From Candidatus Babelota bacterium (GTDB lineage Bacteria; JAGOBX01): a stretch of 6,026 nt of DNA. The notes beneath the pieces were generated by a model. That model was given only the letters and a program-made list of their open reading frames with translations, had not been told where the DNA came from and made no database searches. Below, in pieces: positions 1 to 6,026 of this stretch. The DNA is taken from contig JAGOBX010000242.1 in assembly GCA_017999075.1 (NCBI GenBank), positions 1-6,026 on the forward strand, written 5' to 3'. Both the position numbers and the translations under genes were made by a program. Numbering within the stretch: position 1 is the first letter of the stretch; every line of letters starts with the position of its first letter.

Positions 1-3000
1 GTGTATGCCGCACCATAAGCTTCAAGTGCCCAAACTTCCATTTCTCCGAGACGCTGACCGCCGAACTGAGCTTTACCTCCAAGAGGCTGCTGTGTTACAA
101 GAGAATAAGGCCCGATAGATCTTGCATGAATTTTTTCATCTGCAAGATGATTCAGTTTCATCATATATATAACACCGACTGTTACCGGATTTTGAAATTT
201 TTCTCCGGTTCTACCATCAAACAAATCTACTTTTCCTGATTCAGGAACATCTATTTTCTTCAAATATTTTTTTATTTCTTCTTCATCTGCTCCGTCAAAC
301 ACAGGGGTTCTGAATTTTATATCAAGTTTATCTCCGGCCCAGCCAAGATGAGTTTCAAGAATCTGTCCTATATTCATACGTGAAGGAACTCCAAGCGGAT
401 TAAGCACTATATCAACAGGGCTTCCGTCTGCAAGATAAGGCATATCCTCAGAAGGCAAAACCCTCGATATTACACCTTTATTCCCATGTCTGCCTGCAAC
501 TTTATCTCCTTCTTTTATTTTTCGTTTTGTAGCAATATATACTTTCACAAGCTTTTCAACACCTGCAGGGAGTTCATCTTTATTTTCTCTTGAATATACT
601 TTTACATCTATTACTATCCCTTCATTGCCATGTTTTAATTTTAATGAAGTATCCCTTACATCACGAGCTTTTTCACCGAATATTGATTGGAGAAGTTTCT
701 GTTCAGGAGTTGATTCCATTGTATTTTTCGGTGTTACTTTTCCTACAAGTATCTCTCCTGCTTTTACTTTTGAACCAATCTTTATTATTCCGTCATCGTC
801 AAGATTGCGTAAACCCTGTTCACTTAAATTAGGTATATCTCTCGTTATCTGTTCTTTTCCCAATTTAGTGTCTCGCGCATACACTTCAAATTTTTCAATA
901 TGCAGCGATGTATAACTGTCATTTTTAACAAGTTTATCGCTGATCAGAACCGCATCTTCAAAATTAAGTCCTTCCCATGGCATAAAAGCAACAGTTACAT
1001 TTGATCCTAATGCCAATTCGCCGCTTTCCACAGCAGGACCATCAGCTATAACTTCACCGGCATTAACTTTATCTCCAGGCAATACTATAGGCTTTTGATT
1101 AATAGTAGTACACTGATTTGAACGTTTAAATTTTAATAATTCATATCTATCAATAATTTTTTCTCCAGCCTTATGCACTTCTCCGGTTATATAATTAATT
1201 TCATCTTTTGTATAAACTTTTCCAGTATTGATTTCAATATAATTTGAACATACTTCCGTTACCGTTCCTCCATGTTCCGCAGTAACAGCAACCCGGCTGT
1301 CTTTAGCTATTGTTTCTTCCATTCCAGTACCTACTACAGGAGATTTAGGAAACATCAGAGGCACTGCCTGACGTTGCATGTTAGAACCCATCAAAGCACG
1401 GTTTGCATCATCGTGTTCAAGAAAAGGAATTAATGCAGTAGTAGCGCTGACCAATTGTTTAGGAGAAATATCCATATACTGAACCTGGGTAGGTTCCACC
1501 ATCAAAAAATCATCTTTATATCTTACACTTACCTGAGGTCCAACAAGCTTATTTTTTCCGTCTATTTCAGCATTCGCCTGAGCTACATAATAATTATCTT
1601 CTTCAAGAGCATCCATATAAATGATTTGTTCTGTAACAACTCCATTATTAACTTTCAAATACGGAGTTTCAATAAATCCTAAATCATTAATTTTAGCATA
1701 TGTTGCAAGCGAAACTATTAACCCTATATTCGGTCCTTCAGGAGTTTCTATAGGACATACGCGTCCATAATGAGTATGATGGACATCTCTTACTTCAAAT
1801 CCGGCTCTGTCTCTCGACAACCCGCCAGGACCTAAAGCAGATAATCTTCGTTTATGGGTCATTTCAGAAATCGGATTTGTCTGATCCATAAACTGTGATA
1901 ACTGAGACGAACCGAAAAATTCTTTAATTATAGCTGTAACCGGTTTAACGTTTATCAAAGTACGCGGAGTCAAATCTTCAAGTTCATTCAAACTTGGAGA
2001 CGATAATCTTTCTTGAACTGATTTTTCAAGACGGATCATTCCTTTTCTGAATTCATTCCTTAATAATTCTCCCACGCATCTGACACGCCTGTTTCCAAGG
2101 TGATCTATGTCATCAAGGTGGTATCCGTCTCTACCTTCTTTCAAAGCACACATATATTTCAAAAGATTTATTATGTCCTCAATTGTCAAATTAACTTCAA
2201 TCTGAGATTTTGTTTGATTAAATTTTCTATTAATTTTATATCTTCCTGTTTCGCTTAAATCATACTTTCTCGGATTGAAATAAATATCACGGACATATTC
2301 TTTAGCTTTTTCATAAGGTATTTTCATATTGCCGCCGCGAATTAATGGCAACAATTTTTTTAGAGCTTCCTGATCATTTGAAGTAGTATCGACATTTAAT
2401 GTATTCAATACATATTTAGAAAAATCAGCATCGTCAACATCAATAATTTTTATTTTTTTTAAACCGTTTTTCTGAAGCTGATCTATTGTTTCTAAAGACA
2501 GAACTGCCCCTGCTTCGCATATATACTCGCCTGTTTCTTCATATATTACGTCTTCAAAAGATATGGAATTTTCAAGTTTATTGCTAATTTCCATTTCTTT
2601 AAATTTATAAAAAGCAGATAGTATTTCCTGATTAGACGATACTCCAAGTGCCCGTAAAAACATTGTTACTGGTATTTTTTTCTTTTTATCAGGACGCACA
2701 CTTAACAAATTTTTTGTATCAAGTTCAAATTGAAGCCATGTCCCGTGATATGGAATTATTTTTCCGACTATTATATCTTTTTTGTCGTCAAACTCAAAAA
2801 ATATCCCAGGAGATCTATGAAATTGACTAACTATAGTACGTTCCGCACCATTAAAAATAAATGTACCGCGTTTAGTCATATACGGCAGATCGCCTATATA
2901 TACTTTATCCTGAATTATCTTTTCTAATTTATCATTTTTATCATAAGTCAATAATCTTATTGATAAATATATTGGAACAGCAAAACTAGCATCCCTGTCT

Positions 3001-3257
3001 ATACATTCCTGCTCGTCATACTGGTATTTACCTATTTCATATCCTGTATAATCAATTTTGATTTTTTTTTCATTTGTTTTAATCTCTATTGGAAAAACCT
3101 CTCTAAACACTGATTCCAATCCTGCGTTTTTCCGTTTTGATGGTTCAACTCTTGTCTGTAAAAACCATTCGTATGATTTTTTCTGTATTTCAAGTAAATC
3201 CGGCAATTCAAGAGTTTCTTTAATTTTTGCAAAATTTATAATATTGCTTTTTTTCAT
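1..3257 (-). CDS. rpoB: DNA-directed RNA polymerase subunit beta, C-terminus cut by window edge
   Basis: Beta is the second-largest subunit of RNA polymerase and forms one jaw and much of the active-site cleft. An uninterrupted minus-strand frame of 1085 codons starts at ATG 3257 ([14 protein letters not shown]) and leaves the window within the C-terminal motif [12 protein letters not shown]. By comparison with Escherichia coli, roughly 55 or more residues are missing. Visible landmarks are [15 protein letters not shown] (residues 137-151), the rifampicin-region start [11 protein letters not shown] (449 onward) with [14 protein letters not shown] after it, [23 protein letters not shown] with acidic residues E767 and D768, and [12 protein letters not shown] with lysines K919 and K927. 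Only about 58 residues separate FGEKA from K919, so the proteobacterial SI2 insertion is absent. The ribosome-binding site GGGGAGG (3271-3277) is strong but sits 13 nt from the ATG. A terminator and a 260-bp spacer separate it from rplL. I see no frameshift or internal stop. Confidence 0.98.
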   Translation of the reverse strand, partial: MKKSNIINFAKIKETLELPDLLEIQKKSYEWFLQTRVEPSKRKNAGLESVFREVFPIEIKTNEKKIKIDYTGYEIGKYQYDEQECIDRDASFAVPIYLSIRLLTYDKNDKLEKIIQDKVYIGDLPYMTKRGTFIFNGAERTIVSQFHRSPGIFFEFDDKKDIIVGKIIPYHGTWLQFELDTKNLLSVRPDKKKKIPVTMFLRALGVSSNQEILSAFYKFKEMEISNKLENSISFEDVIYEETGEYICEAGAVLSLETIDQLQKNGLKKIKIIDVDDADFSKYVLNTLNVDTTSNDQEALKKLLPLIRGGNMKIPYEKAKEYVRDIYFNPRKYDLSETGRYKINRKFNQTKSQIEVNLTIEDIINLLKYMCALKEGRDGYHLDDIDHLGNRRVRCVGELLRNEFRKGMIRLEKSVQERLSSPSLNELEDLTPRTLINVKPVTAIIKEFFGSSQLSQFMDQTNPISEMTHKRRLSALGPGGLSRDRAGFEVRDVHHTHYGRVCPIETPEGPNIGLIVSLATYAKINDLGFIETPYLKVNNGVVTEQIIYMDALEEDNYYVAQANAEIDGKNKLVGPQVSVRYKDDFLMVEPTQVQYMDISPKQLVSATTALIPFLEHDDANRALMGSNMQRQAVPLMFPKSPVVGTGMEETIAKDSRVAVTAEHGGTVTEVCSNYIEINTGKVYTKDEINYITGEVHKAGEKIIDRYELLKFKRSNQCTTINQKPIVLPGDKVNAGEVIADGPAVESGELALGSNVTVAFMPWEGLNFEDAVLISDKLVKNDSYTSLHIEKFEVYARDTKLGKEQITRDIPNLSEQGLRNLDDDGIIKIGSKVKAGEILVGKVTPKNTMESTPEQKLLQSIFGEKARDVRDTSLKLKHGNEGIVIDVKVYSRENKDELPAGVEKLVKVYIATKRKIKEGDKVAGRHGNKGVISRVLPSEDMPYLADGSPVDIVLNPLGVPSRMNIGQILETHLGWAGDKLDIKFRTPVFDGADEEEIKKYLKKIDVPESGKVDLFDGRTGEKFQNPVTVGVIYMMKLNHLADEKIHARSIGPYSLVTQQPLGGKAQFGGQRLGEMEVWALEAYGAAY

Positions 3258-3270
3258 AACTGATTTGTTT

Positions 3271-3277
3271 CCTCCCC
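3271..3277 (-). promoter_or_regulatory. Ribosome-binding site of rpoB, long spacing
   Basis: GGGGAGG on the minus strand is a strong Shine-Dalgarno match. It ends 13 nt before the ATG at 3257, which is longer than the usual 5-10 nt. No other in-frame start lies between them, and the conserved N-terminus begins at this ATG, so the start is still preferred. Confidence 0.7.
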
Positions 3278-3388
3278 GCCTATTTATACTTTACTAACAA
3301 AGCGCCTCAGATAAAATAATGTTCCGGTTCATATTTTTGTTTGATTTTCAACTAATAATTAATAACACAACCGCAATTTTCTGAAAAT

Positions 3389-3417
3389 TATTATTATTTT
3401 CATTACAAATATATCAA
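3389..3417 (-). promoter_or_regulatory. Weak candidate promoter for rpoB
   Basis: On the minus strand, TTGATA (3417-3412) is followed after 17 nt by ATAATA (3394-3389). The -35 differs from TTGACA at one position. The -10 is poor, and the surrounding AT-rich sequence offers several shifted alternatives. It lies downstream of the rplL terminator and about 130 bp before rpoB, which is where a separate rpoB promoter would be needed. The rest of the spacer between 3258 and 3440 shows nothing else I can support. Confidence 0.25.
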
Positions 3418-3440
3418 AATGCTATACCGGCACACTTATA

Positions 3441-3488
3441 AAAAAAAAATAAAAAACAACGGTTTTTTACTGATAAAAAAACCGTTGT
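3441..3488 (-). terminator. Intrinsic terminator after rplL
   Basis: On the minus strand ACAACGGTTTTTT and its complement form a perfect 13-bp stem (3488-3476 pairing with 3456-3468) with a 7-nt loop. The stem holds five G-C pairs. It is followed by a T-rich tract of 15 nt interrupted once (3455-3441). It starts 29 bp after the rplL stop. The T tract lies only on this side of the stem, so it acts in the minus direction. It lies between rplL and rpoB, two genes often co-transcribed, so it should lower or uncouple rpoB transcription. Confidence 0.85.
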
Positions 3489-3517
3489 CCTTATTTTTCA
3501 AAAAAAACTTAAAATAC

Positions 3518-3901
3518 TTATTTAAGTTCTACTTTAGCGCCGGCGGCTACTAATTTTTGTTTAATTTCTTCAGCTTCAGCTTTAGAAACAGCTTCTTTTA
3601 CAGGTTTTGGAGGATTGTCAGCTAAATCTTTAGCTTCTTTAAGTCCTAATCCGGTAATCGCTCTAATTTCTTTAATAACTCCTATTTTCTGAGCGCCAGC
3701 ATCAACCAATATAACATCAAATTCTGTTTTTTCTTCTTCAGCCGGAGCTGCTGCTGCTGCTGCACCCGCTACTGCCACTGCAGCTACAGGAGCTGCCGCA
3801 CTTACTCCGAATTTGTCTTCAAGAGCTTTTACAAGTTCAGATAATTCCAAAACTGTCATCGTTTCAATTGCTTTTATAATGTCTTCTTTTGATAATGACA
3901 T
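3518..3901 (-). CDS. rplL: 50S ribosomal protein L7/L12
   Basis: L7/L12 is the multicopy stalk protein of the large subunit that recruits and stimulates translational GTPases. The protein has 127 residues, normal for the family. Residues 1 to about 32 ([20 protein letters not shown]) form the dimerisation domain that binds L10. An alanine-rich hinge follows at about 36-53. The globular C-terminal domain (about 58-127) contains [22 protein letters not shown], the GTPase factor-binding face. The family's usual PKPVKEGVSK reads [10 protein letters not shown] here, a mild change. I start it at ATG 3901 rather than the in-frame GTG at 3910: GAGGTG lies 6 nt before this ATG, the GTG would overlap that ribosome-binding site, and family members begin at this methionine. 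It lies 23 bp after rplJ and is followed by an intrinsic terminator. Confidence 0.98.
   Translation of the reverse strand: MSLSKEDIIKAIETMTVLELSELVKALEDKFGVSAAAPVAAVAVAGAAAAAAPAEEEKTEFDVILVDAGAQKIGVIKEIRAITGLGLKEAKDLADNPPKPVKEAVSKAEAEEIKQKLVAAGAKVELK
3747..3763 (-). repeat. GCA trinucleotide run in the rplL hinge
   Basis: Five successive GCA codons on the minus strand encode alanines in the flexible hinge of L7/L12. The identical codons, rather than mixed alanine codons, make a short slippage-prone tract. In-frame changes would only alter hinge length. Confidence 0.6.
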
Positions 3902-3907
3902 TTTACA

Positions 3908-3919
3908 CACCTCACCTTA
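3908..3919 (-). promoter_or_regulatory. Ribosome-binding site of rplL
   Basis: Tandem Shine-Dalgarno matches AAGGTG and GAGGTG lie in the 23-bp gap after rplJ. The nearer one ends 6 nt before ATG 3901. This decides the start over the GTG at 3910, which falls within the motif. The stretch from GAGGTG through the ATG nearly repeats the rplJ site. Confidence 0.8.
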
Positions 3920-3924
3920 AAACT

Positions 3925-4443
3925 TTATTTTGTTTTTTGTTCTTTTACTGCGTTTATCGCATACATAAGCTGTCTGATAGTTCCTGCAAGAACATTAACA
4001 AATCCTCCTATAGGAGCATTCATTGTTCTCAACAATTGTGACAGCATAACTTCTTTGGACGGCAATTTAGCAAGTTGAGCAATCTGATCACTGCTCAACA
4101 ATTTACCGCTCAATACTCCGCCTTTAATTTCAAACTGTTTGTTGGCAGTCGCAAAATCATTTAATACCTTAGCGGTTAATGCCGGATCTTTATAAGACAA
4201 TATAAATGCATTTTCTCCTTTAAGCAAAGAAGTTAGTGATTCATATTCAGTGTCTTTTATTGCAAACCGCATAAGAGTATTCTTGGTAACAAACAATTCA
4301 CTGTCATTCTTTTTAAAATTGCGTCTGAGCTCTGTCATAGCTATGCTATTCAATCCGCTCAGATTAGCTACCATAATACAATCAGATTTCGACACACGCT
4401 GCCTTACTTTTTCGGCAACCTGCGATTTTTGTGGATTTCTCAT
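3925..4443 (-). CDS. rplJ: 50S ribosomal protein L10
   Basis: L10 anchors the L7/L12 stalk dimers to 23S rRNA next to L11, and in many bacteria the L10-L7/L12 complex represses its own mRNA. The protein has 172 residues, typical for L10. The N-terminal RNA-binding domain includes VANLSGLNSIAMTELRRNFK and FVTKNTLMRFAIKDT. The middle contains FEIKGGVLSGKLLSSDQ. The C-terminal part (PIGGFVNVLAGTIRQLMYAINAVKEQ) includes the helix to which L7/L12 dimers attach. I place the start at ATG 4443. GAGGTG lies 6 nt upstream, while the in-frame GTG at 4452 overlaps that site and would add only three residues (MWK) not expected in the family. It is preceded by a structured 202-bp leader and followed by rplL after 23 bp. 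Confidence 0.98.
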   Translation of the reverse strand: MRNPQKSQVAEKVRQRVSKSDCIMVANLSGLNSIAMTELRRNFKKNDSELFVTKNTLMRFAIKDTEYESLTSLLKGENAFILSYKDPALTAKVLNDFATANKQFEIKGGVLSGKLLSSDQIAQLAKLPSKEVMLSQLLRTMNAPIGGFVNVLAGTIRQLMYAINAVKEQKTK

Positions 4444-4484
4444 TTTCCACACCTCATTTTTTTTCGATTCAACATTTTAAACAT
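4440..4484 (-). other. Possible 14-codon upstream ORF overlapping the rplJ start
   Basis: ATG 4484 opens a short frame, MFKMLNRKKMRCGK, whose TGA overlaps the rplJ start codon as ATGA. Two more in-frame ATGs lie inside it. No Shine-Dalgarno sequence precedes its first ATG, and an in-frame TAA stands just upstream. ATGA overlaps can support translational coupling, but a frame this short in AT-rich DNA can easily be chance. I do not recognise the peptide. Confidence 0.15.
4450..4455 (-). promoter_or_regulatory. Ribosome-binding site of rplJ
   Basis: GAGGTG on the minus strand lies 6 nt before ATG 4443, the best start for L10. The in-frame GTG at 4452 falls within this motif and is therefore unlikely to be the start. 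Motif and spacing match the rplL site, with one mismatch in 15 nt. Confidence 0.8.
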
Positions 4485-4518
4485 AAATTTTTATATATAT
4501 AATACACAGATTTGCATC

Positions 4519-4603
4519 TTAACCTGCATGTTAAATATATAAATTAAATGCCCAGACATTTAACCTTATAAAAACTCATCGCATAAACGCGATTGTTATA
4601 AGG
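4519..4603 (-). promoter_or_regulatory. Probable L10 (rplJ) autoregulatory leader RNA
   Basis: Three hairpins can be drawn in the mRNA before rplJ. First, CCUUAUAA (4603-4596) pairs with UUAUAAGG (4571-4564). It encloses a 5-bp helix AUCGC/GCGAU with a 6-nt loop, with a 2-nt/6-nt asymmetric internal loop between the two helices. Second, immediately after it, UUAAAUG and CAUUUAA form 7 bp around the loop UCUGGG (4563-4544). Third, UUAAC and GUUAA form a weak 5-bp hairpin (4534-4519). Leaders bound by the L10-L7/L12 complex lie at this place in both Escherichia coli and Bacillus. No terminator with a U tract precedes rplJ, so control of translation would be more likely than attenuation. I did not match it to a covariance model. 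Confidence 0.5.
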
Positions 4604-4628
4604 ATTTTTGTTGTTTCATATTTTTTTC

Positions 4629-4656
4629 ATTACATGAGAACATAATCAACCCGCAA
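4629..4656 (-). promoter_or_regulatory. Candidate promoter for rplJL
   Basis: TTGCGG (4656-4651) is followed after 16 nt by TGTAAT (4634-4629), which matches TATAAT at five of six positions. The -35 keeps the important TTG but lies within the last codons of rplA. Transcription would begin near 4621, about 18 nt before the first leader hairpin. A promoter in this position is known in Escherichia coli. Here it is a sequence match only. Confidence 0.3.
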
Positions 4657-5359
4657 GTTCCATCCATACTCCGTTAATATCCATAAGTATTGATGGTCCA
4701 TGGGTCGGATGAAGAGCCATTGTTTTCATATACAATGTTTTTGTTCCAATATGAGCCGGTTTTACTTTTATTAAAGCTTTTATAACTGCAGACAAATTAT
4801 CTTTTAATTTTTCTGCGCCAAAATCAGCTTTACCTATTATAGTTCTGACTATACCGAATTTATCGGTTTTCAATTCAACCTGACCGGCTTTCATTTTTTG
4901 AACTGCGTCTTTTATATTAAAAGTTACAGTTCCTAATTTCGGGTTCGGCATTAATCCTCTTGGTCCAAGTATCTTTCCTAATTTACTAGCGAATTTCATA
5001 GCGTCCGGAGTAGCTATAACTGCGTCAAAATCCAACCAACCTTTCATAATCTTGTCAACTAAATCTTCTGCACCGACAAATTCAGCGCCTGCATCCTGCG
5101 CTTCTTTAACTTTGTCTCCGGATGCCAATACAAGCACTCTTACTTTTTTTCCTGTGCCTTGAGGAAGCACTATTGTAGTACGTACCTGTTCTTCGGCTTT
5201 TTTAGGATCAACACTTAGTTTTACGGTTAAATTAATTGTTTCATTGTATTTGGCAGTAGCCAAATCTTTTATAAGCTTAACCGCATCGTCAAGTGAATAA
5301 AAAGCGTCTTTTTTATACTTGGTTACAAGTTCCTTATAACGCTTGCTTCTTTTTATCAT
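4646..5359 (-). CDS. rplA: 50S ribosomal protein L1
   Basis: L1 forms the mobile L1 stalk that helps release deacylated tRNA from the E site. In several bacteria it also represses the L11-L1 operon by binding its mRNA. The protein has 237 residues, close to the usual 230 or so. The discontinuous two-domain fold is shown by N-terminal KRYKELVTKYKKDAFYSLDDAV, by VDPKKAEEQVRTTIVLPQGTGK, and by the family signature KILGPRGLMPNPKLGTV in the middle. C-terminal domain I resumes with VELKTDKFGIVRTIIGK and ends in the typical KPAHIGTKTLYMKT region. The start is ATG 5359, preceded by AGGAG (5375-5371) at a rather long 11-nt spacing. A nearby GTG is out of frame. It lies 29 bp after rplK in the same operon. 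The L1-binding mRNA site, if kept, would lie upstream of rplK and is not evident in the visible sequence. Confidence 0.98.
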   Translation of the reverse strand: MIKRSKRYKELVTKYKKDAFYSLDDAVKLIKDLATAKYNETINLTVKLSVDPKKAEEQVRTTIVLPQGTGKKVRVLVLASGDKVKEAQDAGAEFVGAEDLVDKIMKGWLDFDAVIATPDAMKFASKLGKILGPRGLMPNPKLGTVTFNIKDAVQKMKAGQVELKTDKFGIVRTIIGKADFGAEKLKDNLSAVIKALIKVKPAHIGTKTLYMKTMALHPTHGPSILMDINGVWMELAG

Positions 5360-5388
5360 TGAATTTCACTCTCCTAAGTGTAAAATAA

Positions 5389-5817
5389 TTATTCGATTTC
5401 CACGCCCATATTACGGGCAGTTCCAGCTATTGTGTTCATAGCCGCTTCAACTGAATTAGCATTCAAATCCGGCATTTTCAATCCCGCGATTTCTTTCAAT
5501 TGCGCTTTTGACAGTTTCCCTACTTTCTGTTTATTTGGTATAGGTGACCCTTTTTCAAGTTTTAATGCTTTCTTTATTAACACACTCGCAGGCGGAGTTT
5601 TCAATATAAAATCAAAACTCTTATCCTGGTATACTGTCAATATTACAGGAGTTAATATACCTTTTTCAAGTTTTTGGGTTTTCGCATTAAACTGTTTGCA
5701 AAACTCCATAATGTTTACCCCGTGCTGTCCCAATGACGGACCTACCGGAGGAGCTGGAGTTGCACCGCCTGCCGGACATTGAAGTTTTACTATCGCTGTT
5801 ACTTTTTTCTTTGCCAA
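5389..5817 (-). CDS. rplK: 50S ribosomal protein L11, TTG start
   Basis: L11 binds the GTPase-associated region of 23S rRNA beside L10, takes part in factor-dependent GTP hydrolysis and the stringent response, and is the site of thiostrepton action. The 142 residues equal the Escherichia coli length. The N-terminal domain ([18 protein letters not shown], then [20 protein letters not shown]) keeps the prolines at 23 and 27 of the thiostrepton-site linker. The C-terminal rRNA-binding domain includes [12 protein letters not shown] and ends in [15 protein letters not shown]. The start codon is TTG at 5817, rare for such a highly expressed gene. It is the only sensible start because it places MAKKK exactly at the family N-terminus, and a G-rich site GGGGG lies 9 nt upstream. 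The ATG just before that site soon meets a stop. The gene begins 30 bp after nusG. Confidence 0.97.
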   Translation of the reverse strand: MAKKKVTAIVKLQCPAGGATPAPPVGPSLGQHGVNIMEFCKQFNAKTQKLEKGILTPVILTVYQDKSFDFILKTPPASVLIKKALKLEKGSPIPNKQKVGKLSKAQLKEIAGLKMPDLNANSVEAAMNTIAGTARNMGVEIE

Positions 5818-5826
5818 TTTATTTTA

Positions 5827-5831
5827 CCCCC
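5827..5831 (-). promoter_or_regulatory. Ribosome-binding site of rplK, G-rich
   Basis: GGGGG followed by T on the minus strand is an imperfect Shine-Dalgarno sequence 9 nt before the TTG start at 5817. It is the only purine-rich site in the nusG-rplK gap and supports the TTG as the real start. Confidence 0.6.
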
Positions 5832-5847
5832 ATTTTTTTTTATAATT

Positions 5848-6026
5848 TTATTTTTGATGTTGTTTTTCAACTTGATCAAAATTCAATTCTACAGATGTTT
5901 TTCTTCCGAATATATCTACCATTATCTTCAATTTTGCCTTATCAATATCTACTTCATCAACTGTTCCAACAAAATCTGAAAAAGGCCCGGTCATAATAGA
6001 AACTGAATCGCCGATATCGTACATAG
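5848..6026 (-). CDS. nusG: Transcription termination/antitermination protein NusG, C-terminal part
   Basis: NusG binds RNA polymerase through its N-terminal domain, and its C-terminal KOW domain contacts Rho or ribosomal protein S10. Only the last 58 codons plus TAA are in the window. The N-terminal domain and the start lie beyond the right edge. The visible part is a complete-looking KOW domain: YDIGDSVSIMTGPFSDF, then VGTVDEVDIDKAKLKIMV, then DIFGRKTSVELNFDQVEK. These are the family's typical GPF, FGR and VEL-F-Q elements. The usual TPVEL reads TSVEL. The tail ends QHQK. The position just before rplK agrees with the universal nusG-rplK order. Confidence 0.95.
   Translation of the reverse strand, partial: MYDIGDSVSIMTGPFSDFVGTVDEVDIDKAKLKIMVDIFGRKTSVELNFDQVEKQHQK

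Noticed and set aside
590-915. Two overlapping plus-strand open frames of 80 and 96 codons
   Set aside because: They lie antisense inside rpoB, in the conserved region after NFEDAVLIS. Their translations look like low-complexity shadows and they have no convincing ribosome-binding sites.
1-3257. Possible frameshift or pseudogene in rpoB
   Set aside because: The frame from ATG 3257 stays open to the edge, and the N-terminal, rifampicin-region, catalytic lysine and AYGAAY motifs are all in the same frame.
1455-3297. Further plus-strand open frames opposite rpoB (1455-1682, 2648-2927, 3058-3297)
   Set aside because: All are antisense to the conserved beta-subunit frame. Their F/I/L/Y-rich composition is what the complement of AT-rich coding DNA yields.
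3375-3389. Inverted repeat AATTTTCTGAAAATT in the rplL-rpoB spacer
   Set aside because: The arms are only 6 bp of nearly pure A-T with a 3-nt loop and no adjacent T tract suited to a terminator. This is expected by chance in such DNA.
3902-3910. Upstream GTG starts adding MCK to L7/L12 and MWK to L10
   Set aside because: Each GTG overlaps the Shine-Dalgarno motif that serves the ATG three codons later, and the family N-termini begin at that ATG.
5818-5847. L1-binding site in the nusG-rplK gap
   Set aside because: The gap is only 30 bp of mostly A and T, and I can draw no stable hairpin or rRNA-like L1 target in it. Any such site may lie upstream of the window.
4250-5996. Plus-strand open frames opposite rplJ, rplK and nusG (4250-4480, 5432-5782, 5733-5996)
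   Set aside because: The minus-strand frames at these positions are unmistakable ribosomal-protein and NusG genes, and the plus-strand translations show no known family features.

Overview
The window is one side of the conserved bacterial ribosomal-protein/RNA-polymerase locus, and every gene in it lies on the minus strand. In transcription order (right to left) they are: the 3' end of nusG, then rplK (L11), rplA (L1), rplJ (L10), rplL (L7/L12) and most of rpoB (RNA polymerase beta subunit). rpoB runs off the left edge and nusG runs off the right edge. The order matches the classical secE-nusG-rplKAJL-rpoBC cluster.

The DNA is clearly AT-rich. Spacers are rich in A and T runs, and codons tend to end in A or T. 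RpoB lacks the large SI2 insertion found in Proteobacteria, although its N-terminal part reads well against the Gram-negative type. The sequence points to an AT-rich, Gram-negative-like bacterium. An Elusimicrobiota/Endomicrobium-like lineage is my best guess, but that is weak inference from general protein resemblance. No gene looks broken, and I see no mobile element, tRNA, rRNA or CRISPR array.

Region by region: nusG-rplK-rplA are closely packed (30 and 29 bp gaps). A 202-bp gap between rplA and rplJ holds a possible promoter and three hairpins in the place expected for an L10 autoregulatory leader. rplJ and rplL are 23 bp apart and share almost identical ribosome-binding sites. rplL is followed by a clear intrinsic terminator. 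The 253-bp AT-rich stretch between that terminator's stem region and the rpoB reading frame carries only a weak promoter candidate and a GGGGAGG ribosome-binding site.

Functionally, L11, L10 and L7/L12 build the GTPase-associated stalk region of the 50S subunit, and L1 forms the opposite stalk. NusG couples RNA polymerase to Rho or the ribosome, and RpoB forms half of the polymerase active-site cleft. The points of interest are regulatory: the L10 leader, the duplicated rplJ/rplL initiation module, the terminator ahead of rpoB, and a TTG start on rplK. I did not find a new biological system here.
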